A DNA stretch of 64,000 nucleotides from Calonectria ilicicola. Lineage: Eukaryota > Ascomycota > Sordariomycetes > Hypocreales > Nectriaceae. The notes beneath the pieces are model-generated. The model worked only from the letters and a program-made list of their open reading frames with translations. It had not been told where the DNA came from and did not search any database. Below, piece by piece: positions 33,533-46,716 of the stretch (position 1 is the first letter of the stretch; the number at the start of each line of letters is the position of its first letter). The DNA lies in NCBI GenBank assembly GCA_020809705.1, contig CP085829.1, positions 496,001 to 560,000 of the forward strand, in the 5' to 3' direction. Made by a program: the position numbers and the translations under genes.

Positions 33533-35908
33533 TCAAACAGGATTTTCACATTTGAATTGAAGGGATTTGCATTTGAATTGAGGGCTTCTGATTTAAATTA
33601 ATTGAATTGAATTGAGATAATTTGAATTATGTATTATATTATATGTTAGTTATTTAATATTTTAAATATTTAATAGTTTTTAAGGTTTTATTAGTTAGGT
33701 TATATTATTATAATCTTATTATTAGTTTAGCTTAATTAAATATATATTTATATTTAGTTAATATTAATAATATTATAAGGATATTTATTATTATTTGATT
33801 TATTAAAGGAAAAGCTTGTTTTTATTATTATTAAAAGGTAATTAGATTATTTAGCTTTTTAGAGGCCTTATTAAGCTAAGTATTTAATTTATATATAGTT
33901 AAGTTATTACTTTTAGTTAGATTCTTATAGAAATTATTAGGAAGAAGGTTAGGTAAGGAATTATTATATTAATTAAAGAAATCTATAGCCTAAGACTATT
34001 AATATTATTTATTAATAATTTAATTATTAAAAAAGAAGCTTTAAAATTGGTTAATAATAAGATTTACTTTAAATAGCTTTATATAGGTGATCTAATGGGC
34101 CCTTAGGGAGGGATGAAGGATAGTAATAGTCTAATAAACTAGGGTATAGTTAAATAGGCTTTTATAATATTCTAATTAGTTTATTAATAGTTAATAATAA
34201 AGATATAAATATTCCTTTATATTAGCTTATTATTATAGCTTTATTATAGATATTTAATTATAATTATATAAGTATTATAATAAGGTATTTTAAAGGATTT
34301 ATTAAGGCTTATTAATTATAATTAAATTAGAGGTATAATAATTATATTATTCTTTAAACTAAGTTATTAATTAGGAGAGGCTTTAAATAACCTAGCTAAT
34401 ATTACTAAAGTAGTAGGATTAGAATCTTATTATTTTCTTTTAAAAGGGAAGAAGAAGATTATAAATCTTTATTAAGATCTTCTAGTCTTTCTTAATTAAT
34501 CTTTTATTAATTAGTAATCTTTAATCTTCCTTTTTTATTAAATTAATTTTAATTTATAATTAAATTAACTTTTTAAAGTAAAGGGCCTATTTAATTATAT
34601 AAAAAATTAAATTCTAATATATTTTATTATTATTATATAATTAAATATTATTATTAATCTTTAATAAGCTATTATTAATATTATTAACTTAGTATTAAAT
34701 CTAGATAGAAAAGGCTTCCTGATATTAAAAGGACTAGCAGATAAATATTATTATATCTAATAGCTTGGCTACTAGATTACTCTTTAGCTAGCTAATTAAA
34801 TTAGCTTGTTTCTTAGGAGTTAGCTGTATAATAGCTTTATTATTTAAGGAGGTAAATTAGGCTTATTCTATAGGCTTAAGGAAGGCTTTAGTAATAAGGT
34901 TGATAATATAACTCTAATAGTATAATTGAATTATTAAAGGCTTTATAAATAAAGGCTAATTTAGAAAAGTAGGAAGGTAGTTGGAAAAAAGATAATTAAG
35001 ATATATATTATTAATAGGGGTATTATCTAATATAAAGAAATTAAGATTTTAAAGATTATAGTTTTTAATAATTTCTAATATTAAAAAGGTAATATTTTTA
35101 CCTAAATAAATATTAGAAATATATTTTAAGGTAAGGAGCTTAGTTTATAGGCTACTAGTACAATTAATAAAATAACTAATGATCTCTAAGAGGGCCTATT
35201 AGTTAGAGGAAGTTTAAGTATTAAAGGTAAGGTGGATAAATAATTAAGTATATTAAAGTTAGTGTTTAATTGTTTGTTAGTAAGTTTTAAAGTTATCTAT
35301 TACTTAGATCTTTATAGTTAATTAATATATTAATAAGGTATTATTAATAATATAATTTAATATTTATAAAAGATATTAAAAGATAATATATTTAATTATT
35401 TTAAAAGATATATTTAACTTAATAATCTAGTAAATAAAAGTAGCTTTTAGCTTAATAATAATACTAAAAGTATTAGATTCTTCTTTAGTAGGTAATCTAG
35501 TATATAAATAAAGGTTAGTAAGGGTAGAAGAAGCTAGTAATAGTATTATCTCTTGGTCTTGGTTCTTAGTAATAAAATATTAATTTTGTAAGTAGGCTAT
35601 TATTGTTAAAGTTGCTGACTAAGTAAATAAATAGCCTTATATTTATTCTTATTAATTATAATAATAATATAGCTAAAAGGTACTATTAAGGGTATTTTTA
35701 TTTATTTTAATAAAACTAAAGCTGTGCTTAATAATAAAGGATTGTAGCTTATAATATTAGTATAGCTAGGAATAGAGGAAATATCTTTTATATATAAATT
35801 ATATTTAAGGGAAAGTTTAAATAATTAGACTTTAAGTATTTTTAAAGTTAAAATCTTTAAATTATATAATCATAAATTATGCCTTTAGTTAGGTTTAAAA
35901 GGAAAATG

Positions 35909-35962
35909 GGGTTAGGGTTAGGATTAGGGTTAGGGTTAAGGTTAAGATTAGGATTAAGGATA
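35909..35962 (+). repeat. Interstitial telomere-like repeat (TTAGGG variants)
   Basis: About nine tandem copies of GGGTTA, GGATTA and GGTTAA variants inside the left arm of the hAT-like element, the most G-rich spot in the block. The variants differ from TTAGGG mostly by G-to-A changes, as RIP would produce. Confidence 0.75.
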
Positions 35963-36043
35963 AGATTATTAATAGTATTAAGGGTATTAGATTATAGAAA
36001 AAAGAGTTAGATATGAAGATATTATTATCTTTATACTTATTAT

Positions 36044-36439
36044 TGTTATAACCCATGACATGCCTGGGCGGTCAAATAAGGCAGAAACAATGCTCACTTA
36101 CCTTATAGCCCCACACCAACCAATAAGGAAGCGCTCATAAACAATCACTCATAATATTAGTAATTACCCTATAATTATTACCTTAATCACCAATATATTA
36201 GATAGAACCAATATAATGAGCGCCTACTAGATAATAGTATATAAATAGATTAGAATCCACCCTTATAATTAATACTAACCAGCTTTTAATATAATTTGAT
36301 TACCTTAATTATAATTAACTATTACCTAATATAATACTTCTATTATTTTATTTTACTATAATATATCTAATTATTTTATTAATAATAAACCTTTTATTTT
36401 AATTAATTTATTAAATTAAAAATTAATTAAATTATTATA
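36044..36439 (+). repeat. Element B 5' LTR
   Basis: 396 bp, same length as the 3' LTR (49453-49848). The first part differs from the LTR of elements A and A', whereas the last about 160 bp, from AGCTTTTAATATAATTT onward, are shared. Confidence 0.85.
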
Positions 36440-39400
36440 TATTAAAAGCTCTTATTTAATTAATTATTTATATTAATAATTAAATAATAATAATATTTAA
36501 AAAGAACCCTATTACTATTACTCCTTTTAATAATACTAAATTAATTATAGAATTATAATAGATTAAGAAGAAACTTATAAATATATAAGTATAATTTAAA
36601 GTAGAAAAAGCTAGAACTACTATAATTAAAGGAAATAAAGATAAAGATATTAATGAAATTCTAAGACCCCCAGTCCTAGAGCCCTTTCTAGGAAAGGCTG
36701 CTAATATAGTCCCCTTCCTCATTTAAATAAAGGAATACTTCTGCTTTTTCTTAATATAATTTATAATCTCTAAAGCCTAGATATTATATATTAAAATCTT
36801 TCTTTAAGAAAATGTAAGAGTATAGTTTAAATCTATTATAAAAGATTATTTAGAAAATAAGAATAATATTAATTAAAATAAAGAGATTTAAAAGATTTTT
36901 AAAGATTAGAAATATTTTAAAATTATTATTAAAGATAATTTTAATATAATTAATATAAAATAATAAATTATAAATTAATTATATAAATTTAAATAAATAA
37001 AATCTTATAATTAATATTTAATTAAATTTAAAAGAATTATAATATAAATAGCTTAAGATAATAATATATTAATAAAATTTTATTATAAAGATTTAAAAAA
37101 TGAAATTAAAAATAAAATCTATAAAAAGATTGGTTAAAAAAACTTTTAAAGTATATTAAAAGTATTATTAAAATTAATAAAAAATAATTTAATTAATATA
37201 AAGAATATATTTAAGATAATAAAAATCTATATATTCTAAATAAAGAAAAAATCTAAAATAAGTAATAAAGTACTATATATAAGACTCATTTAAAACTAAT
37301 AGAACTTAATACTATTTAGAAGTATAATAAAAGTAAGATTATTTATTTTAATTATAGAAAGAAAGAATATAAATCCTTTAAATATTACTTTTTAAAAATA
37401 GGAAACTAATTTAAATCTATACTAGAAGGATAGAAACAACTTAATACTATAAAAACTTAATAGATCTTGGTATTAGAAGGAAAAGAGGATATTATAGGAA
37501 AAGTTATTTTTATTATTATTAAAAAATATAAACTAACTACTATAATTAAATAATATATAAAAAATTATAAATTATATAAAGTAAAACTTATCTTATAATA
37601 AGAAATTAATAAAATTATTTAAAAAGTATAATTAACTTAATAAAAAGACTAGTCCTACCTCCCCTATAAATAGTTAGAATGAGCCAAGAAGATAGAAATC
37701 CTTATATCCATCCTAGATATATATACCAATAAAGCACTAATATAATAAAATACCTATACTTATAATAAAAATAGAAATAAAAAATAAATAATTAATATTA
37801 AAAGAATAGCTTAATAAATTAAAGAACTTTTATAGAATGGAAATAAAGTCTTTCTACTTATATAAAGCGAATAATAACTAGGAAACTATAATCTTTAATT
37901 TATCTAATATAAAGAGAATAACCCTAAACTAAATATAGTATATAAAGAATATAAAAATATTTTATAGATAAGCTATTATAATTATAATTATCTTTAATAT
38001 ATAAAATAAAAATAATATATAATATACTTTCCTATTAAAGTAAAAAATATAATCATCTATTATATCTATAGAAAATACTTCAATTAATATAAAGTAATAG
38101 AAAAAAACCCCACTATTAATTTACTATATTAAAACTAAATAAGCCTAAGTTCCCCAATTATAGTAAGCTACCTTAGAATAAATATTAAAACCTTAAATAC
38201 AATATTTATATAATAAATAAAGTAATAGCCTAGCACTAAATAAAACTAAAAAATAAATAAAGCCCCCTGTAGAAGAGTAATAGAAGCAACTAGAATAATA
38301 ATCCCTAGAATTACTAAAAAACTTCTTAAAAAGCTCTATACTTTATAATTAAAAAGCAACCTTAATAATAATTAAAAATAAAAGTAAGAATTAAAGGGAA
38401 ATAATATAATATTATAATAAATAATAAAGTTAAGTAAAACTATATAAATCCTTAAGTAATTAATAAACTTTAGCTATTATAGATAATAAAAATCGATCTA
38501 TATAAGATTATTAATATAAAAGGAATACCTTTTAAATATAATAATAGTATTATAAATAAGAAGATTAATTATTTAAAAGTCTTTATTAAAGAAAAGAACT
38601 AAGAAATAATCTTTAATATTATTAATATTAAATAATACAATCTAGTTTTAGGATACCTATAGTTATACTAATATAACCCTAATATCTACTAATATATTAG
38701 TTAAATGTAAATACCTAAGGAGTATAATATAACTAGTAATATTTTTATAAAATATAATAAAAGATCTTAAACTTCTAGCCTTAACTAAATAAAAGATATA
38801 AGTAAAGGAGAATCTTTATTACCTAAAGAAATAAAATATAAATATAAGAATAATTAGAAAAAATAAAGATAATAAACAATTACCTACTTTAAAATATAAT
38901 TTTAATAAATTAATAAAAGCTTTAAAAAATAAAGATTAAAGTAGAAATAGATAGATTATATAATATACTTCTATAATACTAAATCTATAAAAAGCTCTTT
39001 ATAAAAGAACTAGATACTAGATTACCTAAGTTTAATTAGTAAGATTATAAAATTATTTTTAAAAATAAATCTAATATCTAATTTTACTTTATTTATAATC
39101 TTAATTAAATTAAGTTTAATACCTTAAAGGAATATATCTAAGATATACTTAAAAAAAGATATATTTATATTTTAAATTCTAAAGCTAATTATTTTATTAT
39201 ATTTATATTTAAAAAAAATAAAAAATTATACCTTATTATAAACTATTAATAATTTAATAATATTATTATTAAAAATTATATTTTACTATTATTAATTAAT
39301 AAAATAAAAAATCACCTTTATAAAGCTAATATCTTTATTACATTAGATCTTAAAAAAGTATATAATCTTATTTATATTAAAGAAAAATATAAATAAAAAA

Positions 39401-39816
39401 CTACTTTTTAAATAAAATTTAAATTATTTAAATATCTAATTATACCTTTTAAACTTATAAACATACTAATATTATTCTAATAAATAATAACCAATATATT
39501 ATAAGAACACTTAAATATCTTTATTATCTATTACTTAAATAATATTTTTATTTTTTTAAAAATAAAGAAGAATATAAAGAATATATTTATAAGATCTTAA
39601 AAGCCCTCCAAGATACTAAACTTCTAATTAAATTAAAAAAAGTAAGTTCTATATTTAAGAAGTAGAATTTCTAGGACATATTATTAATTCTAATAAAATT
39701 CATATAGACCTAAAAAAGTTATTATAGTAAAAGATTAAAAGAAACCTACTAATATAAAGGAAGTATAAGCCTTTCTTGGATTTACTAATTATTACTGAAG
39801 ATTTATTAAGGGATTT

Positions 39817-40216
39817 TGTTATGACCCGGACACCTAAAAGCGGTGACCACAGGCAGAACCCTAATCAATCATGACAAGACTACTCTAGACCCATATAACC
39901 AATTAATAAGAGTAGAGTTAAATGGCCTTTGTTTAATATTACCAAAGATTATAGTAAATATTATTAAATTAACTTTATTTAATTATTATAATAATAGAAT
40001 CTTAGATATAGTAGTATATAGATAGATTAGATTTTATTATAAGGAATAGAATTAATTAGCTTTTAATATAATTTAATTATTTTAATTGTAATTAATTATT
40101 ATTTAATATAATATTTTTATTATTTTATTTTATTATAATATATTTAATTATTTTATTAATAATAAATCCTTTATTTTAATTAATTTATTAAGTTAGGAAT
40201 TAATTAGATTATTATA
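39817..40216 (+). repeat. Element A 5' LTR
   Basis: 400 bp, the least mutated stretch of element A in its first 100 bp. It is almost identical to the reverse complement of 56919-57318 (element A' 5' LTR). Confidence 0.88.
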
Positions 40217-43200
40217 TATTAAAAGCTTTTATTTAATTAATTATTTATATTAATAATTAAGTAATAATAATATTTAGAAAGAATTCTATTATTATTATTT
40301 CTCTTAGTAATACTAAATTAATTATAAAATTATAGTAGGTTAAAAAGAAACTTATAGATATATAAGTATAATTTAAGGTAGAAAAAGCTAGAATTATTAT
40401 AGTTAAAGAAAATAAAAATAAAAATATTAATAAAATTCTAAAACCCTTAATCCTAGAACCCTTTCTAGGAAAAGCTACTAATGTAGTTCTCTTCCTTACC
40501 TAAATGAAAAGATACTTTTGTTTCTTTTTAATCTAACTAGTAACTCCTAAAGCTTAAGTACTATATATTAAAATCCTTCTTTAAGAAGATATAGAAGTAT
40601 AATTTAAATCTATTATAAAAGATTATTTAGAAAATAAGAATAATATTAATTAAAATAAAAAGATTTAAGAGATTTTTAGAGATTAAGAATATTTTAAAAT
40701 TATTATTAAAGATAATTTTAATATAATTAATATAAAATAATAAATTATAAATTAATTATATAAATTTAAATAAATAAAATTTTATAATTAATATTTAGCT
40801 AAATTTAAAAGAATTATAATATAAATAGCCTAAAATAATAATATATTAATAAAATTTTATTATAAAGATTTAAAAAATAAAATTAAAAATAAAATTTATA
40901 AAAAAGATTAGTTAAAAAAACTCTTAAAATATATTAAAAGTATTATTAAAATTAATAAAAGATAATTTAATTAATATAAAAAATATACTTAAGATAATAA
41001 AATCTTATATATTTTAAATAAAGAAAAAATCTAAAATAAGTAATAAAATATTATATATAGGATTTATTTAAGATTAATAGAACTTAGTATTATCTAAGAT
41101 TATAATAAAAGTAAGATTACTTACTTTAATTATAGAAAGAAAGAATATAAATCCTTTAAATATTACTTTTTAAAAATAGAAAATTAGTTTAAATTTATAT
41201 TAGAAGGATAGAAATAACTTAATATTATAAAAATTTAATAGATTTTAGTATTAGAAGGAAAAAGAATATTATAAGAAAAGTTATTCTTATTATTATTAAA
41301 AAACATAAATTAATTATTATAATTAAATAATATATAAAAAACTATAAATTATATAAAATAAAATTTATTTTATAATAAAAAATTAATAAAATTATTTAAA
41401 AAGTATAATTAATTTAATAAAAAAGATAGTTCTACCTTCCCCACAAATAGTTAAAATGAGCTAAAAAGATAGAAATCCCTACATCTATTTTAGATATATA
41501 TACTAATAAAGCACTAATATAGTGGGATACTTATACTTATAATAAAAATAGAAATAAAAAATAAATAACTAATATTAAAAGAATGGCTTAATAAGTTAGG
41601 GAACCCTTATAAGATAGAGATAAAGTCTTCCTACTTATATAAAGTAAATAACAACTAGAAAATCATAATTTTTAATCTATCTAATATAAAAAAAATAACT
41701 TTAAATTAAATATAATATATAAAGAATATAAGAATATCTTATAAATAAACTATTATAATTATAATTACCTTTAATATATAAAATAAAAGTAATATATAAT
41801 ATACTTTCCTATTAAAATAGAAAATATAGTTATCTACTATACCTATAGAAGATATTTTAATTAATATAAAATAATAAAAAGAAACCTTTACTATTAGTTT
41901 ACTATATTAGAACTAGATAAGCCTAAGTTCTTTAATTATAATAAGCTACCCTAGAATAAATATTAAGACCTTAAATATAATATTTATATAATAAATAAAG
42001 TAATAGCCTAATATTAAATAAAATTAAAAAATAAACAGAGCCCCCTATAAAAGAGCAGCAGGAGTAACTAGGGTAATAACCCCCAAAGTTACCAAAAGAA
42101 CTCCCCAAAAAAGCTTTATACTCTACAACTAAAAAGTAATCCTAATAATAACTAGAAGTAGAAATAAGGATTAAAGAGAAGTAGTATAATACTATAGTAG
42201 ATAATAAAGCTAAATAAAATTGTATTAATTCTTAAATAATTAACTAATTTTAATTATTATAGATAATAAAAGTTAACTTATATAAAATTATTAATATAAA
42301 AGGAACCTCTTTTAGTTATAATAATAATATTATAAATAAAAAAATTAATTACCTAAAAGTCTTTATTAAAAGAAAAAACTAAAAAGTAACTTTTAATATT
42401 ATTAATATTAGATAATATAATCTAGTTTTAGGGTACCTATAGTTATACCAATACAACCCTAATATCTACTAATATACTAGCTAGATATAAATATTTAAGG
42501 AGTATAATACAACTAGTGATATTTCTATAAATTATAATAAGAGATTTTAAACTTTTAACTTTAATTAAGTAGAAAATATAAGTAAAAGAGAATTTTTATT
42601 ACTTAAAAGAATTAAATATAAATATAAGAATAATTAGAAAAAATAAAAATAATAAATAATTACCTATTTTAGAATATAGTTTTAATAAATTAATAAAAGC
42701 TTTAAAAAATAAAAATTAAAGTAAAAATAAATAAATTATATAATATACTTTTATAGTACTAAATCTATAAAAAACTCTTTATAAAAGAACTAGATATTGG
42801 ATTACTTAAGTTTAGCTAATAGAATTATAAAATTATCTTTAAAGATAGATTTAATATTTAATTTTACTTTATTTATAATTTTAATTAAATTAAGCTTAAT
42901 ATTTTAAAAGAATATATTTAAAATATACTTAAAAAAAGATATATTTATATTTTAAATTTTAAAGTTGATTATTCTATTATATTTATATTTAAGAAAAATA
43001 AGAAATTATATCTTATTATAGACTATTAATAGCTTAATAATATTATTATTAAAGATTATACTTTATTATTATTAATTAATAAAATAAAGAATTATCTTTA
43101 TAAAGCTAATATTTTTACTATATTAGATCTTAAAAAATATATAATCTTATTTATATTAAAAAAGAATATAAATGGAAAACTACTTTTTAAATTAAATTTA

Positions 43201-46200
43201 AATTATTTAAATATCTAATTATACCTTTTAAATTTATAAATATATTAATATTATTCTAATAAATAATAATTAATATATTATAAAAATACTTAAATATTTT
43301 TATTATTTATTACCTAAATAATATTCTTATCTTCTCTAAAAATAAAAAAGAATATAAAAAATATATTTATAAGATCTTAAAAGCCCTTCAAGATACTAAA
43401 CTTTTAATTAAATTAAAAAAAGTAAGTTCTATATTTAAAAAGTAGAATTTCTAGAATATATTATTAACCCTAATAAAATTTATATAAACCTAAAGAAAGT
43501 TATTATAATAAAAGATTAGAAGGAACCTATTAATATAAAAGAAATATAAGCCTTCCTTAGATTTACTAATTATTATTAAAGATTTATTAAAAGATTTAGT
43601 AAAATTACTTTAGGTATAATAAAACTAATTAAAAAAGGAATTACCTTTTAATAAGGAAATAAAGTATAGTAATTATTTAAAGCTATAAGAAATATTATTT
43701 TAAAAAAACCTATCCTTACAATATTCAACCCTAATAAGCCCATAAAGCTAGAAACCAATATATTAGACTTTGCCTTAAAGGCCTAGATCGAATAATAAGA
43801 TAAACAAAGAAACCTATATCCTATAATATTTTACTTATATAAATTATATAGCCTTAAGCTAAATTACTTTATTTATAATAAAGAATTCCTTACTATTATT
43901 AATATTTTTAAAGAATTCTAATAATATCTTTTAAAAAGTAATTATAAAATTATAATATATATTAACTATAAAAATATTATTTACTTTATAATTATTTAAA
44001 AATTTAATAAAAGGCAATTATAATATATAAAATACCTATCCAAATTTAATTATTAAATCATTTATATTAAAGAAACTAAGAATAATTATACTAATATAAT
44101 TAACTACTAATCTAATTATAATATAAAAAAACCAAAAATATAAGAAAAATTATTAATCTATAATACTAATAAAGAACTAAAATAAGCCTTAATTAATAAA
44201 ATAATAATAAAAATAAAGAAAATAATTATTATTATAAGAATAAGAGGATTACTATATATAACCAGAACCACTATTATAGAAATACTAATATAACAAGTAG
44301 AACAAAGTAATCTACTACTAAAGAAAATTAAAGAATATAATCTAGTACTTTTAGAAGAAGAAAAAATAAATTATCTACAAGTATTAAAGGAATATTAAAT
44401 AAAGTTAATAAGGGATATTTATAAATATCCTTTATATAATTATAAAGGTATTAATAAAATCTTTAAATAAATTAAATAAATATTTTCTTTTAATAAAATA
44501 AAAAAAAAGTTAAATAAGTATATAAAAAATATAGCTTATATTAACACTTTAAAAAATTAAAATATAAACTATATAGATTATTATAACCATCCCCTATTAT
44601 ATAATAACTATAAGACTTAATTATAATAGACTTTATTATTAATCTTCTCTTATTAGTAGACCCTATTATAAGAGTATATTATAATAATATTTTTATTATT
44701 ATAGATTACTTTATAAAAGTAATATATTATCTCTCTTATAATAAAGTAATAAAAGAAGAATAATTTATTTACTTTTTCTTTTAAAATATAATTATTATAT
44801 ATAAATTACTAACTAAAATTATTTTAAATAAAAAATAATTATTTATATTTAAATTTTAATAAAACCTAATATTCTTAATAGAATTAAACTACAAGCTAAA
44901 TATAGCCTTCCACCTTTAAATAAATAAATAAACTAAATATTAAAATTAAGAAATTAAGTAATATTTATAATACTATATTAATTATAAGTAAATTAATTAG
45001 GTAGAAAAGTTATTTATTATATAATTAATATATAATATATTTTATAATTATAATATTAAAATAATATTAATAAAAGCTAATTTTAGCTTTATATTAGATA
45101 CTTATTAAGCTTTTTTAGAAAGTATAATTTAAGTAAAAGCTATAATTAAATTAGATAATTTAAGAAAATTATATAAAGAAATAAAAATAGAATTTAAGTT
45201 TATTTATAATATAATAAAAAGATATTATAATTTAAAAAGATTAAAAGGATTATTTTTCTTAAAAGAAGATATAATCTATCTAGTAATAAAAAATCTTATA
45301 ATAAAAAAATAAAATAAAAAAATCAACTTTATATAAATTAAACTATACTTAATTAAAAGAAAAATATTAAAAAATAACTATAAACTTAACCTTCTAGACA
45401 ATATTAAAGTTCACCCTATCTTCCACATTTTATTACTAGAACCTAATAATAATATCTAAGTTAATATAAGATTTAGCTATAAATCATAAATAGAAAACCT
45501 AGAAGACTAATAGGAAGTTAAAAAATCCTATAAAGAAAAAAAGAAAATAAAAAATTTAAAATTAAATAAAAGGATTATAAAGAAATAATCTAAAAACCTA
45601 TTAAATACCTTATATATTACTTAAAAATACTAAAAGTATTTCTCTAGAATCAATACAAAGAAAATCAAGCAAACCACTCTAATTAATAACTTTATAATCC
45701 TTAAATAATTATACTTTTAATAATATTAATATTTTAATATACTCCTTTTCTTCTAATTCATCTAAATCCTTATAATTTTAAAAAATTATCTCTTTTACCT
45801 TCTTATATAAATAATACTTCTAAATGTACAAGCACTATAACCAAGCTAAAGTACTTATTAAATCTACTTTAGTTTTCTTTTTCTTCTTATTAATCTAATT
45901 CTTCTTATAAAAAACTTACTTAATTAAGAAGAAAATAAGTATATAAAAATAAAAAAGAAATATACTTATAAGTTTAAGTAGAAATACCTTTAAAATTATT
46001 ACTAAAATACTTATTTCTTATATAAAATTTATAGTAGCTTTTTCCTTTAATTATAATATAGGATAACTGCCTAGTGTAAAAATATATTAAATAATAAGGT
46101 ATTTTAAAATCAAATTTATTAATTAATTTAATAATATCCTTTTAATAAGCTTTAATTACTTTAAAATAAAGAATAACTTTAATAATATAGCTTAATATCC

Positions 46201-46316
46201 TATTAATATTTAAATTATAAAAAGATAAAAAAGGAAGAAATATATAATAATTATAAGTAAGGAAACTAGCCTATTTACCTAGCCTTAGAATAAGATTAAT
46301 AAAAGGGAGAATATTA

Positions 46317-46716
46317 TATTATAATCTAAATACCTAAAAGTAATAATCATAAGTAAAACCCTAACTAATTATAATAAGATTACCCTAAACCTATATAATT
46401 AACTAATAAAAATAAAATCAAATAACCCCTATTTAATATCACTAAAAATCATAGCAAATATTATTAAACTAACTCCATTTAACTATTATAATAATAAAAT
46501 CTTAAATATAATAATATATAAATAAATCAGATCCTACTATAAGAAATAGAACTAATCAGCTTTTAATATAATTTAATTATCTCAATTATAATTAACTATT
46601 ATCTAACATAATACTTCTATTACTCTATTTTACTATAACACATTTAACTATCCTGCTAATAATAAATCCTTTATTTTGATTGATTTATTAAGTTGGGAAT
46701 TAACCAGACCATTATA
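46317..46716 (+). repeat. Element A 3' LTR
   Basis: 400 bp, ending CCATTATA before the GATTT duplication. The terminal TA is probably a RIP-altered CA. Confidence 0.88.

Larger units (their letters stand above)
39817..46716 (+). mobile_element. Ty3/gypsy LTR retrotransposon A, nested in B
   Basis: 6,900 bp, flanked by GATTT duplications (39812-39816 and 46717-46721), inserted into the B pol frame at FIKG(F). LTRs of 400 bp: 39817-40216 and 46317-46716. The 5' LTR keeps TGTTATGACCCGGACACC; the 3' LTR reads TATTATAATCTAAATACC there, every difference being C-to-T or G-to-A. Remnants in order: gag-like (about 40230-41500), protease/RT with INKIKNYLYKANIFTILDLKK (about 42950-43260), RNase H (about 43700-43930), integrase (about 44300-45100) and a segment reading KVHPIFHILLLEP (about 45400-45460). 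No frame is intact. Confidence 0.9.

Noticed and set aside
39843..40025. 60-codon frames in the A/T block (also 57110-57292)
   Set aside because: Both are the same piece of the gypsy LTR, open only because that LTR portion escaped most RIP; not genes.
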